Shown here piece after piece: positions 33,740 through 42,782 of a stretch of 64,000 nucleotides of DNA (its first letter is position 1; the number at the start of each line of letters is the position of its first letter). Location of the stretch: positions 3,346,387 to 3,410,386 of the forward strand of contig NZ_CP072392.1 of the NCBI RefSeq assembly GCF_017742835.1, written 5' to 3'. Source of the DNA: Aquabacter sp. L1I39 (GTDB lineage Bacteria; Pseudomonadota; Alphaproteobacteria; Rhizobiales; Xanthobacteraceae). The translations under genes were made by a program, and so were the position numbers. Below the pieces are notes generated by a model. The model was not told the origin of the DNA. It searched no databases and was given only the letters and a program-made list of their open reading frames with translations.

Positions 33740-34597
33740 TCACTTCCTGTCCACTTTGTCGCCGAGCAGGCCCTGCGGCCGCACCAGGAGGACGAGGGCG
33801 ATGACCACGAAGCCCACCGCGCCCTTGTAGGTGGGGTTCAGGAAGACGCCGGTCAGCTCTTCCGCAAGGCCGATCCCGATCGCCCCGATCGCCGCCCCCA
33901 AGGGCGAGCCGAGGCCGCCCACGATGGCGGCGGCGATGACGGGGATGGCCACCGCCCAGTTGAGGTTGGGATCGATGGTCAGATCGAGCCCCACCAGCAC
34001 GCCGGACAGGCCGAAGAGCGCGCCGGCCACCGCGACGCCAAACGCCTCCACGGCGGGCACCGGAATGCCGCGCACATTGGCGAGCGAGGCATTGTCCGCC
34101 ACCGCCCGCAGCGCCCGCCCGATGGGGGTCAGCGTGAGCAATGCGCCCACCAGCAGCGTGGCGGCCAGCGAGATGGAGAGGACCGCCACGGTCTCCCGCG
34201 TCAGCCGCATGCCGGCGATGAGGATCGGGCCGGTGAGCGGCAGGTCGAAGCCCCGGATCTGGCCGCCATAGAAGAAGCGGATGATGTTCTCGATGACGAA
34301 GGACAAGGCGATGGAGACCAGCAGCAGCGTGCCGCCGCCCCGCCCGCGCAGGGGCCGGAACACCACCGCGTCCGCCGCCGCAAAGCCCAGCGCGCTCACC
34401 GCCATGGCGCCGAGGCCGGCGACCCACAGCGGCAGGCCGAGGGCAGCATTCAGCGTCCAGGCGGCGAAGGCGCCGATGGTGACGAAGCCGCCAGCGGCGA
34501 AATTGGCATAGCGGAACAGGGTGAAGACGAGGGTGAAGGCGATGGCGGCCGGTGCGATGACGGCGGCGCTCGCCAGCGTGTTGATGAGAAGCTGCAT
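33740..34597 (-). CDS. Liv-type ABC transporter permease (LivH)
   Basis: 285 residues starting at the ATG that shares one base with the preceding ATPase stop (TGATG). The sequence opens MQLLINTLASAAVIAPAAIA and has FTLFRYANFAAGGFVTIGAF, the LivH signature near the N-terminus. GRALRAVADNASLANVRGIPVPAVEAF is the coupling helix. About eight transmembrane segments are visible. It pairs with LivM to make the membrane channel. Confidence 0.92.
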   Translation of the reverse strand: MQLLINTLASAAVIAPAAIAFTLVFTLFRYANFAAGGFVTIGAFAAWTLNAALGLPLWVAGLGAMAVSALGFAAADAVVFRPLRGRGGGTLLLVSIALSFVIENIIRFFYGGQIRGFDLPLTGPILIAGMRLTRETVAVLSISLAATLLVGALLTLTPIGRALRAVADNASLANVRGIPVPAVEAFGVAVAGALFGLSGVLVGLDLTIDPNLNWAVAIPVIAAAIVGGLGSPLGAAIGAIGIGLAEELTGVFLNPTYKGAVGFVVIALVLLVRPQGLLGDKVDRK

Positions 34598-35307
34598 CAG
34601 GCGGCCTCGCCGAAGAAGAGGGCGCCGAAATCCGGCTCGCGGGCAAGGGCGGCGGCATCGCCCTGGCGCACCACGCGGCCATCCACCAGGACGAGGGCAC
34701 GATCCGCCCGCTCCAGCGCGGCGCGGGCATTCTGCTCCACGATCAGCACGCCGAGATCGGCGGTGGCGGCGAGCTGGCGCAGGATGTCCAGCATCTCGCC
34801 CACCAGGAGGGGGGAGAGGCCGGCGGTGGGCTCGTCCACCAGCAGCAGCTTGGGGCGGGCCATGAGGGCCATGGCAAGGCCCACCATCTGGCGCTGGCCG
34901 CCAGAAAGGCCGCCCGCCCGCTTGTGCAGATAGGCGCGGATGGTGGGCAGGAGGGCGATCACCTCCTCCCGCCGCCGCGCCACATCCTTGTGGCCCCACG
35001 CGCTGACCGTGAGGTTCTCGGTGACGGAGAGGGTGCGGAAGACGTTGCGCTCCTGCGGCATGAAGACGGCCCCCGCCTGCGCCCGGCCCGCGGGGGGCAG
35101 GGGGGCGAGGTCCTGCCCGTCGAGGGTCAGCGTACCACCCATGACGCGGGCGACGCCGGCGATGGATTTCAGCAGCGTCGACTTGCCGGCGCCGTTGGGG
35201 CCCACCAAGGCCACCATCTCGCCGCGCGCCACGGTGAGGTTGACGTCGTGCACGATGGGACTGGCGCCATAGCCCGCCTTCAGGCCGGTGAGGGAAAGAA
35301 GGGTCAT
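34597..35307 (-). CDS. Liv-type ABC transporter ATP-binding protein (LivF)
   Basis: 236-residue ATPase with Walker A GPNGAGKST, signature LSGGQRQMVGLAMALMARP and Walker B LLLVDEPTAGLSP. LNVKAGYG-like start LTGLKAGYGASPIVHDVNL and VFMPQERNVFRTLSVTENL are typical of LivF. The stop overlaps the livH start by one base and the start overlaps the livG stop by four. Confidence 0.92.
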   Translation of the reverse strand: MTLLSLTGLKAGYGASPIVHDVNLTVARGEMVALVGPNGAGKSTLLKSIAGVARVMGGTLTLDGQDLAPLPPAGRAQAGAVFMPQERNVFRTLSVTENLTVSAWGHKDVARRREEVIALLPTIRAYLHKRAGGLSGGQRQMVGLAMALMARPKLLLVDEPTAGLSPLLVGEMLDILRQLAATADLGVLIVEQNARAALERADRALVLVDGRVVRQGDAAALAREPDFGALFFGEAA

Positions 35308-36074
35308 GCGGCCTGCCCCAGATAGGATTCGATGACGGCGGGATTGGCGGCCACGTGGGCGAAGCTGCCCTCCGCCAGCACCTTGCCGGAGGCCATCACC
35401 ACCACCCGCGAGGAGAGGTCGCGGATGAAGCCGATATTGTGCTCGATGACCAGGAAGGTGGTGCCGTGGTCGCGGTTGAGCCGGGCGATGAGATGCTTGA
35501 TCTCCTCCACCAGATGGGGCGCGACGCCGGCCGCGATCTCGTCCAGCAGGATGATGTCGGCGCCGGCCATGAGGCAGCGGGCCAGCTCCAGGAGCTTCTT
35601 CTGGCCGCCGGAGAGATTGGCCGCACGCTTGCCTGCATGGGGGGTGAGGGAGACGCGCGCCAGCATCTCCCAGGCGCGTTCCTGTGCATCACGCTCGGCC
35701 CGCGCCGTGGCGGTGGGGCGCAGCAGCGCGCCCATGAGGCGCTCGCCCACATTGTCCTGCGCCGCCAGCATCACATTCTCCAGCACGGTCAGCTGGTCCA
35801 GTTCCCGGGCGAGCTGGAAGGTGCGCACGAGGCCCAGGCGGGCGAGGCGGTGGGGCGGCAGGCCGGTGGCGTCCGTGCCGTTGACGGCCAAACGGCCGCC
35901 ATCGGCTTTCAGCACGCCGGACAGGAGGTTGAAGAGGGTGGTCTTGCCGGCGCCATTGGGGCCGATGAGGCCAAGGATCTGCCCTCGCTCCACCACGAAG
36001 GAGACATCGTCCACCACCGTCACGCCGCCAAAGCACTTGGTGAGGCCGCTGACGACCATGGCTGGATCGGTCAT
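35304..36074 (-). CDS. Liv-type ABC transporter ATP-binding protein (LivG)
   Basis: 256 residues from the ATG at 36074, which overlaps the tetR stop by four bases. Walker A is GPNGAGKTTLFNLLSG, the signature LSGGQKKLLELARCLMAG and Walker B IILLDEIAAGVAPHL. VRTFQLARELDQLTVLENVMLAAQ is the LivG Q-loop. Together with LivF, LivH, LivM and the binding protein it makes a complete uptake system. Confidence 0.92.
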   Translation of the reverse strand: MTDPAMVVSGLTKCFGGVTVVDDVSFVVERGQILGLIGPNGAGKTTLFNLLSGVLKADGGRLAVNGTDATGLPPHRLARLGLVRTFQLARELDQLTVLENVMLAAQDNVGERLMGALLRPTATARAERDAQERAWEMLARVSLTPHAGKRAANLSGGQKKLLELARCLMAGADIILLDEIAAGVAPHLVEEIKHLIARLNRDHGTTFLVIEHNIGFIRDLSSRVVVMASGKVLAEGSFAHVAANPAVIESYLGQAA

Positions 36075-36880
36075 GATGACCTCCGCTGGGTGGTCCCGCG
36101 CCGGGCCGGCTTGCGCCGCGCGGAGGTTTCGGCGGGCGGTGGCTCGGGAGCCTCGGGAGATGGAAGGGATTTGGCCGATTTTGGGGGCTTGGCCGCTGCA
36201 CGGGTCTTTGCGGCAACCGCCTGGGGTGCCGGCGGCGCGGCGGGCGGTGCGGTGCGGATGAGCGCTTCCACGCAGTCGCACAGCGTCGCCAGGACGGCGC
36301 GCACGCGCTTCTCGTCGCGGTCGATATTGTCCTGGATCCTCAGCCCGCGCAGCGTCGAGACGATGAGGGTGATGATGATGTGGATGCGCTCGGGCGGCAG
36401 GCCCGAGGTGTGGAAGGCGCGGGCGCCCAGTTCCTCATAGGAGTGGAATAGGTCGGTGAGGATCTCGTTCACCGCCTCGCCCACGCGGGTGTCGGAGCGG
36501 CCGGACACCATGAGGTCCAGCATGGTCACGAGGGCGTTGGCGCGGAAGACCTCGTCATAGAGGCGGCCGACAAAGGTGGGCACGTCCGTGCGGCCCGCGC
36601 TCATGTCATCGGCGAGGCCCGCCACGATATCGCGGGCGCGCTGCCAGAAATGGGCGGCGGTGTCGATGATGAGATCATCGCGCGTGGGATAGTGATGCAG
36701 CATGGCGCCGCGCGACACGCCGCAGCGCTGGGCGATGGCGGCGGCGGAGGCCGCGTTCACGCCGACTTCGGCGATCAGCTCCTCGGTGGCGGCGCGCAGA
36801 CGGGCGCGCATGGCGGCGCCCTTCAGCTCGCGCCCGTCCGAGGTCTCCTGCTCCGGCCGTGTGGGGGTGATGATGTCCAT
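36071..36880 (-). CDS. TetR family transcriptional regulator, first gene of the Liv operon
   Basis: 269 residues from the ATG at 36880, preceded by CAGGGTTCG. The TetR helix-turn-helix is MRARLRAATEELIAEVGVNAASAAAIAQRCGVSRGAMLHHYPTRDDLI at about residues 24-71. The ligand domain follows to about 215 and a low-complexity Ala/Pro/Lys tail of about 50 residues ends the protein. Being the first gene of a six-gene operon with its own candidate operator at 36923-36940, it most likely represses the operon and perhaps the divergent amidohydrolase genes in response to the transported substrate. Confidence 0.87.
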   Translation of the reverse strand: MDIITPTRPEQETSDGRELKGAAMRARLRAATEELIAEVGVNAASAAAIAQRCGVSRGAMLHHYPTRDDLIIDTAAHFWQRARDIVAGLADDMSAGRTDVPTFVGRLYDEVFRANALVTMLDLMVSGRSDTRVGEAVNEILTDLFHSYEELGARAFHTSGLPPERIHIIITLIVSTLRGLRIQDNIDRDEKRVRAVLATLCDCVEALIRTAPPAAPPAPQAVAAKTRAAAKPPKSAKSLPSPEAPEPPPAETSARRKPARRGTTQRRSS

Positions 36881-36922
36881 GCTCGAACCCTGCCATAGGC
36901 ACTTTGGTGCCGCGCGACAAAA

Positions 36923-36940
36923 AAGCAGTCTTGACTGATT
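36923..36940. promoter_or_regulatory. Candidate TetR operator
   Basis: An 18-base imperfect palindrome, AAGCAGTC-TT-GACTGATT, with one mismatched pair, located 43 bases before the tetR ATG. Its half-site AATCAGTC recurs at 37166-37173 on the side of the divergent amidohydrolase gene. Spacing and symmetry fit a TetR dimer site (inference). Confidence 0.55.
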
Positions 36941-37080
36941 GTTTTCTGGGCAGACCGTGCGCGTCGACATCGCGTGCGGGCCCAGGGGGGGGCGGTGCGG
37001 TGGCGGGGCTTTGTTTTAACAGGGATGGGGCATGGCGGGATCAGTGGAATCGCTGCGTGAAATTTGTGCAGGCAGTATCT

Positions 37081-37184
37081 GCAATTACGTGAAGATTTGC
37101 AATTACTGAAAAAACTACAGTTAAAAGCTGTACAATTACAAAATTAATTAGATCATTTCATAGAAAATCAGTCAATCCGTCAAT
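37081..37184. promoter_or_regulatory. AT-rich divergent promoter region with short direct repeats
   Basis: The intergenic region 36881-37353 (473 bases) holds no convincing gene. Within 37081-37184 the heptamer CAATTAC occurs three times (37082, 37100 and 37133), TACAG/CTGTA arms face each other around 37117-37133, and ATCAGTCA-ATCCGTCA forms an 8-base tandem pair at about 37167-37182. These look like regulator contacts in the promoter of the amidohydrolase unit, but their function is unproven. Confidence 0.4.
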
Positions 37185-37353
37185 CTAGACTTGTTTGCCG
37201 CCGCCGCGCCCCCTGGTGTAGGTCAGTATTCGCAGCGGCTCGTGAGCAAGGGTCGCAATGGAGCGGCCCGCCCCCATGCTGGCCGCTGCGACGGGAACGA
37301 GCAGGGAGGGACACGGCCCCGTACGGGGCGTGCGTCCGAGAGGAAACAACCTG

Positions 37354-38667
37354 GTGCTGTCCGAAGATCTGACAGAAAAGACGCGTGTCTCCGGTCCGCC
37401 CGTGACCCTGGCGGACCTCGTCATTACGGGCGCCCGCCAGTTGGTCCTGTGCGAGCCGGACCGGCCCGATGGCATCGGCGTGATGGAGGCCGGCTGCCTT
37501 GCCATTGCCGGCGAGACCATCCTGGCGGTGGGTACGGCGGACGAAATCCGCCCTTTGATGGATGCCCGCACCCGCATCATCGACGCGGCCGGCGGCACGG
37601 TGACGCCGGGGCTCGTGGACTGCCACACCCATCTCATCTTCGCGGGCGATCGCTCCGCCGAATATTTCCTGCGCACCCAGGGCCTCGACGATGCGGGGCT
37701 GACGGCTTCGGGTGTGCCGTGGGGCGTGCCGGCCTCGCGGGTGGCGAACACCGGGCTATCCGCCGAGGCGTTGGCGCGCATTGCCTTGCCGCGTGCCCGC
37801 ACCATGCTGGCCGCCGGCACCACCACGCTGGAAACCAAGTCCGGCTATGCGCTACGCCACGCCTGCGACCTTGCTTCCCTTGAGGCGGCCCAGCGCGTCG
37901 CCGCTTTGACGGGTCTGGAGATCGTCGGCACCTATCTCGGCGCCCATGCCCGGCCGGAGCGGGAGGCGGAGCGCTATCTGGACACGATCATCGCCGAGAC
38001 CATTCCGGCGGTGGCCGAACAGGGCCTCGCCGAATTCTGCGACGTCTATGTGGACCCGGACGTGTTCACCGTGGCCGAATGCGCCCGCGTGCTGAAGGCG
38101 GGGGCCGATGCGGGCCTTGGTGCCAAGCTCCACACCGATGCGCGGGTGAATGTGGGTGGCGCACGCCTTGCCGCCGAGATGGGCGCGGCCAGCGTCGACC
38201 ACGGCAACATGCTCTCCGACGGCGACCTGCGCGCGCTGGCCGATGCGGGCACCTCCGTGGCCTTCTTCCCCGGCTTCGATTTCGCCATCGGCCACCGTCA
38301 TCCGGTGGACGCCCGGCGCTTCATCTGCTCGGGCGTCAATGTGGCGGTGGGCACGGATCTGTGCCCGGTCTGCTGGCACCTGTCTCAGCAGGCCTCCATG
38401 GGCTTTGCCTGCCGCCTGTCCGGCCTCACCCCGCAGGAGGCGCTGCTGGGCGTCACCTTGAACGCGGCGAAGGCCATCCGGCGTGGGGATCGCATCGGCT
38501 CCCTCACGCCGGGCAAGCAGGCGGACGTGGTGATCTTCGACGTGCCCGACTTCCGCCAGCTCGCCTTCCGCTTCGGCGCCAACTCCGCCGCCTGGGTCAT
38601 CAAGAAGGGCCGGGTCCTGGTGGACGGGACGCCGGCCGCCGCCTCCAAAGATGGGAGTTCCACATGA
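37354..38667 (+). CDS. Imidazolonepropionase-like amidohydrolase
   Basis: 437 residues from the GTG at 37354, chosen for GAGAGGA nine bases upstream; an ATG at 37258 would add 32 unconserved residues. The TIM-barrel amidohydrolase shows metal ligands in VDCHTHLIFAGDR, KSGY(A)LRH, GTYLGAHA, KLHTDARVNVGGA, SVDHGNM and the terminal VGTDLCPVCW. Overall it resembles HutI, but HutI's motifs are only partly kept and no other hut gene is present. It is coupled to a metallo-beta-lactamase-fold hydrolase (ATGA overlap) and divergent from a TetR-Liv operon. It probably opens a cyclic amide or imidazolone-like ring in a pathway fed by that transporter (inference). Confidence 0.82.
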   Translation: MLSEDLTEKTRVSGPPVTLADLVITGARQLVLCEPDRPDGIGVMEAGCLAIAGETILAVGTADEIRPLMDARTRIIDAAGGTVTPGLVDCHTHLIFAGDRSAEYFLRTQGLDDAGLTASGVPWGVPASRVANTGLSAEALARIALPRARTMLAAGTTTLETKSGYALRHACDLASLEAAQRVAALTGLEIVGTYLGAHARPEREAERYLDTIIAETIPAVAEQGLAEFCDVYVDPDVFTVAECARVLKAGADAGLGAKLHTDARVNVGGARLAAEMGAASVDHGNMLSDGDLRALADAGTSVAFFPGFDFAIGHRHPVDARRFICSGVNVAVGTDLCPVCWHLSQQASMGFACRLSGLTPQEALLGVTLNAAKAIRRGDRIGSLTPGKQADVVIFDVPDFRQLAFRFGANSAAWVIKKGRVLVDGTPAAASKDGSST

Positions 38668-39557
38668 GCGACCGCCGCAATGAGGGCCTGTGGGCCTGGC
38701 GCCAGCGCGAGAACCACAACCATATGATCGCGCTGCAGGAAAAGGCGCTCGGGCCGACAGGGGAGGGCAGCATCGAGCTCGCCTTTTTCGGCGGCTCCGC
38801 CTTCCGCATCACCACGCCCGCGGGACTGACGCTCATGATCGATCCCTGGCGCAACCCGCCCTGGGGCAATTGGGACTGGTATCATTACGACTTCCCGGCC
38901 GAGACCGTGGACATCGCGCTGTCCACCCACGCCCATTTCGACCATGACGGCGTGCATGTCTTGAGCGCCAACGTCATCCTGGACCGGCTGATCGGCACCT
39001 ATTCGTTCGCCGACGTGAAGATCACCGGCATCGCCGACAAGCATGTGTCCGACAGCAGCCACAATGCCTATGACTGGGCGGAGATGACGCGCCGCCTCAC
39101 CGACACGCGCACCACGCCCCCCGACAATGCCCGCTCCTTCGACAATTGCCTGATCCTGGTGGAGGTGGCCGGGCTGAAGATCCTCCATTGGGGCGACAAC
39201 CGGCCCAACCCGCCCGAGCACGTCTGGGACGCCATCGGTGCGGTGGACATCGCCCTCCTGCCGGTGGACGGCTCACAGCATGTGATGAGCTATGCCCAGG
39301 TGGAGGAGGTGGCGGCGCGGCTCAAGGCCCATCTGGTGGTGCCCCACCATTATGGCATCTGGGACGTGACCATGCGCGCCTCCACCCTCTTGCCGCCGGA
39401 CGAGTGGGTGAATGGCCGGCCGGGCTCGCTGTGGACGGAAAGCGGGGCGGTGCGGCTCGATGCGGCCAGCGTGAAGACGCACGACAATGTGGCTCTGTGC
39501 TTCGGCCCCCATGTGGCCTTCGACAAGGCGGCGATGCTGGCCAAAGGGCGGCGCTGA
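38664..39557 (+). CDS. Metallo-beta-lactamase-fold hydrolase
   Basis: 297 residues from the ATG overlapping the amidohydrolase stop, with GGGAG upstream. The zinc-binding motif is STHAHFDHDGVH (HxHxDH). The aspartate in HWGDNRPN and histidines in VPHHYGIWD fill the other metal positions, and the ITTPAGLTLMIDPWRNPP start is typical of the UlaG/RomA-like branch. The enzyme probably hydrolyses a lactone, amide or phosphodiester product made by its partner amidohydrolase. The substrate is unknown. Confidence 0.82.
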   Translation: MSDRRNEGLWAWRQRENHNHMIALQEKALGPTGEGSIELAFFGGSAFRITTPAGLTLMIDPWRNPPWGNWDWYHYDFPAETVDIALSTHAHFDHDGVHVLSANVILDRLIGTYSFADVKITGIADKHVSDSSHNAYDWAEMTRRLTDTRTTPPDNARSFDNCLILVEVAGLKILHWGDNRPNPPEHVWDAIGAVDIALLPVDGSQHVMSYAQVEEVAARLKAHLVVPHHYGIWDVTMRASTLLPPDEWVNGRPGSLWTESGAVRLDAASVKTHDNVALCFGPHVAFDKAAMLAKGRR

Positions 39558-39948
39558 CGGCGGTCAGGCGGCTCCCTTGGCCGTTCAGGCCACGGCCGCC
39601 TGTGCCGTCCGTGGGCAGGTGCGGGCGGGGGGCGTTCGATCTCGGCACGGCCGATGCCCCGCGCGATGAAGACCAGGAAGGGCGCGCCCGCCTGGTCGGC
39701 CGGTACATGGGTCCGCGCATGCATCACTATGCTGCGCACCATGAATGGCCAGCGCCTGCGCCGAGGAGGTGTTGCAGTGCTCGGCGCCTGAGGCCGGTCG
39801 GGAGGGGCGGCAAGGGCGCGCCGGAAGGGCGCTCGCCCAGGCGGAAGCGGAACAATATGGGGCAGGTCGCGTTGAGGGGACCCGAGGGCTTTTTGCCCTT
39901 ACCCCTTTCCCGCCGGGCCACGGGTCCGACGCCGCAACGGACCTGGAC
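39558..39948. other. Intergenic region before the photoreceptor operon
   Basis: 391 bases without a supported gene. CAGGCGGC (39565-39572) and GCCGCCTG (39595-39602) are perfect inverted arms just after the hydrolase stop, with GGCC twice in the loop. This may form the 3' end structure of the preceding mRNA, but no T-run follows. The rest must contain the promoter of the heme oxygenase/phytochrome genes. No operator dyad stands out. Confidence 0.45.
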
Positions 39949-40545
39949 ATGACCCTGAGAGGATTCCTGAAGCAAGAGACGGAAGGGCACCACGCCCGGC
40001 TCGATGGCGCCCTTTCCGAGTTGAACCTCATGGATGCCTCCGACTATGGCCGCTTCCTGCACATCCATGCGGCAGCCCTTCGCCCCGTGGAGCTTCAACT
40101 GGAGCATGCGGGCGTCGCCGCCCTGTTCGATGACTGGCCGCGCCGCGTGCGCCGGACGGCGCTGGAGGCGGATCTTGCCGTCCTCGGCCTCGGCCGGCCC
40201 GCACCGGCGCCCTTCGCTCCGCTGGCGGGCGCGGACGAGATGCTGGGCGCGCTCTACGTGCTCGAAGGCTCGCGCCTCGGCCATGCCATGATGCTGCGCC
40301 ACCTCCCGAAGCAGGCCGCCACGCGCCCCGCGATGACCTTCCTCGCCCATGGCGCCGGAGAGCGTCTGTGGGGCGGGTTTCTCACCACCTTGGCGGGGCG
40401 CGAGGCGCGGGCGGATCGGGGGCGCATGATCGCGGCCGCGCACCGGACCTTCGGGGCCTATCTGGAGGCGACTGCGCGCCTCCTTCCCGGCGCGCCCGCA
40501 GCCTTGTCGGCGACCCCGCCGCCTTGCCTGGACCCCGTGTCATGA
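39949..40545 (+). CDS. Biliverdin-producing heme oxygenase
   Basis: 198 residues from the ATG at 39949; upstream in-frame codons look unconserved. The helix with the proximal heme ligand is LRGFLKQETEGHHARLDGAL, and the distal helix with its glycine kink is DEMLGALYVLEGSRLGHAMMLRHL. The family is small and all-helical, and this length is usual for bacterial BphO-type enzymes. It cleaves heme to biliverdin, the chromophore of bacteriophytochromes. The stop overlaps the bacteriophytochrome start by four bases (ATGA), so chromophore and receptor are made together. Confidence 0.9.
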   Translation: MTLRGFLKQETEGHHARLDGALSELNLMDASDYGRFLHIHAAALRPVELQLEHAGVAALFDDWPRRVRRTALEADLAVLGLGRPAPAPFAPLAGADEMLGALYVLEGSRLGHAMMLRHLPKQAATRPAMTFLAHGAGERLWGGFLTTLAGREARADRGRMIAAAHRTFGAYLEATARLLPGAPAALSATPPPCLDPVS

Positions 40546-42782
40546 GGGAGGCATCACGGCCCGACCTCCTGGAGGCCTGCGCCCAGGAGCCCATCCGCAT
40601 TCCCGGTGGCGTGCAGCCCCATGGCGCCTTGCTGGTGCTGCGCCCGGACGATCTCGCGGTGGTGCAGGCGAGCGCCAATGCCGCCGATATTCTCGGCTTC
40701 CCAGTGGCCGCGGAGCGTACGCCCCGGATTGCGGACCTGCCGCTGGGCGGGGGAACCTTGTTGGACGACATCGCCCGCTGGAGTGCGGGACAGGATGGCT
40801 TCTATCTCAAGGCGCAGGCGATCGCCGACCGCATGTTCGAGGTCTCGGCCCACCGCACGCCGCAGGGGCTGCTGGTGGAATTCGAACCGGCCTGCGATCT
40901 GGGCGATCCGAGCGAGACCTTCTATCCCGTCCTGCGCGACTTTCTGGAGGAAAGTGAGGCGCTTCCGGACACGTTGCGCCTCGCGGAGGCGGTGGCGGCG
41001 CGGGTGCGCCGGCTCACCGGCTTCAACCGGGTGATGATCTACCGCTTCGACGAGGACTGGAACGGCACCGTCCTCGCCGAGGACGGCGATGGGGCGCTGC
41101 CCTCCTATCTGGACCTGCGGTTTCCCGCGTCAGATATCCCGGCCCAGGCGCGCGACCTTTATCGCCTCAACCGCCTGCGCATCATCCCCACCTGCGATTA
41201 TGCGCCCGTGCCGTTGGTGCCGGAATTGAGCCCGCTGGACGGGGCGCCGCTGGACCTGAGCTTCGCGGCCCTGCGCAGCGTCTCGCCGGTGCATCTGGAA
41301 TATATGCGCAACATGGGCACGGCGGCGTCCATGTCGATCTCCCTCATGGTGTCCGGCAAGCTCTGGGGGCTGATCTCGTGCCACCATGCGCAGGCGCGCC
41401 GCGTGGGCGCGCAGGTGCGCGCTGCCTGTGATTTTCTCGGTCGCATGGTGGCCCAACAGATCGATGCCCGCGAACGCGGGGCGGAGGTCACGGAGCGGCT
41501 GCGCCTGCACCAGGTGCAGACGGAGCTTGTGGCCCATCTGGCCCGGGCGCCCGCCTTCCAGGCCGGGCTGGTGGAACGGGCGGTGCAGTGGCTCGACATC
41601 GTCAATGCGCAAGGTGCGGCCGTCCTCACCGAGGGCACTGTGCTGACCGCCGGCATCACGCCGTCCGCCGAGCAGGTGGCGGAGTTGGCCGAATGGCTGC
41701 GGACGCAGAAGATCGAGCAAGCCTTCGCCACCGATTGCCTTTCCCGCCATTGGCCGAAGGGCCTCGACATGGCGGATGTGGCGAGCGGCATCCTGGCCGT
41801 TCCCATTTCCCGCCTCCATGCCAGCTTCATCATATGGTTCCGGCCGGAAGTGATCCGCACCGTCACCTGGGGCGGCGATCCCGCCACCGCCAAGCAGCAG
41901 GACGCGGCCGGCCGCCTTCATCCCCGCCGCTCGTTCGAAAGCTGGAAGGAGCAGGTGCGTCATCGGTCCACACCCTGGCGGGAGGCGGAATTGCTGTCGG
42001 CGGCCGATTTCCGCGTGGCGGTGGTCAATTTCGTGCTCCAGCGCGCCGAGGAACGGGCCCAATTGTCCGAGGAATTGCAGCGCTCCAACAAGGAGCTGGA
42101 GGCCTTCTCCTATTCCATTTCCCACGATCTGCGGGCGCCCTTCCGCCACATCGCCGGCTATGCCCAGTTGCTGGCGGAGGAGGAGCCGGGCCTGAAGCCG
42201 CTCTCCCACCATTATCTGGAAGGCATTTCCCGCGCCGCCCTCTCGGCCGGGCAATTGGTGGATGACCTCCTGCACTTCTCGCAGCTTGGCCGCGCCAGCC
42301 TGAAGACCTCGCGCATCGACATGACCAAGGTCATGGAGGAGGTGCGGCACAGCCTCGATGCCACCGAGACCGGGCGGGTGATCGAATGGCAGGTGGGGGC
42401 GCTGCCGCCGTGCTGGGGCGATCCCTCCCTGGTGCGCCAAGCCTTGTTCAACCTCGTTGAGAATGCGGTGAAATATACCCGTGGGTGCGATCCCACCCGG
42501 ATCCGTGTGGAGGGCCGGGAGGAGGGCGACTTGGTCGTCTACACCGTCACCGACAATGGCATCGGCTTCGACATGGCCTATGGCGGCAAGCTCTTCCAGG
42601 TGTTCCAGCGCCTGCATCGGCCGGAGGATTTCGAGGGGACGGGGATCGGCCTCGCGCTCACCAAGCGCATCATCGACCGTCATGGAGGCAGCGTGCAGGC
42701 CAAGGGCGCCGTGGGGCAGGGCGCGACCTTCAGCTTCTCCCTGCCCAGACATGCGAAAGGAAAAGGCCGTGGGGACACTTAG
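40542..42782 (+). CDS. bphP: Bacteriophytochrome sensor histidine kinase
   Basis: 746 residues. Cys13 in LLEACAQEPIRIPGGVQPHG is the biliverdin-attachment cysteine of bacteriophytochromes. PAS, GAF and PHY domains follow; the GAF domain contains FPASDIPAQARDLYRLNRLR (Asp198) and SPVHLEYMRNMGTAASMSIS, both chromophore-pocket motifs. The kinase part has phosphoacceptor His528 in FSYSISHDLRAPFRHIAGY and an ATP site with NLVENAVKYT and GTGIGLALTKRIIDRHGG. It senses red/far-red light with biliverdin from the coupled heme oxygenase. The response regulator gene overlaps its end. Confidence 0.95.
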   Translation: MREASRPDLLEACAQEPIRIPGGVQPHGALLVLRPDDLAVVQASANAADILGFPVAAERTPRIADLPLGGGTLLDDIARWSAGQDGFYLKAQAIADRMFEVSAHRTPQGLLVEFEPACDLGDPSETFYPVLRDFLEESEALPDTLRLAEAVAARVRRLTGFNRVMIYRFDEDWNGTVLAEDGDGALPSYLDLRFPASDIPAQARDLYRLNRLRIIPTCDYAPVPLVPELSPLDGAPLDLSFAALRSVSPVHLEYMRNMGTAASMSISLMVSGKLWGLISCHHAQARRVGAQVRAACDFLGRMVAQQIDARERGAEVTERLRLHQVQTELVAHLARAPAFQAGLVERAVQWLDIVNAQGAAVLTEGTVLTAGITPSAEQVAELAEWLRTQKIEQAFATDCLSRHWPKGLDMADVASGILAVPISRLHASFIIWFRPEVIRTVTWGGDPATAKQQDAAGRLHPRRSFESWKEQVRHRSTPWREAELLSAADFRVAVVNFVLQRAEERAQLSEELQRSNKELEAFSYSISHDLRAPFRHIAGYAQLLAEEEPGLKPLSHHYLEGISRAALSAGQLVDDLLHFSQLGRASLKTSRIDMTKVMEEVRHSLDATETGRVIEWQVGALPPCWGDPSLVRQALFNLVENAVKYTRGCDPTRIRVEGREEGDLVVYTVTDNGIGFDMAYGGKLFQVFQRLHRPEDFEGTGIGLALTKRIIDRHGGSVQAKGAVGQGATFSFSLPRHAKGKGRGDT

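Noticed and set aside
31975..33804. 609-codon plus-strand frame opposite the Liv binding protein and LivM
   Set aside because: Translation is rich in His, Asp, Glu and Gly with no fold; the minus-strand proteins are unmistakable.
37082..37139. Three CAATTAC copies considered as a mini-array or iteron set
   Set aside because: Only seven bases long with unequal spacing (18 and 33) and no replication gene nearby; kept only as a possible regulator contact.
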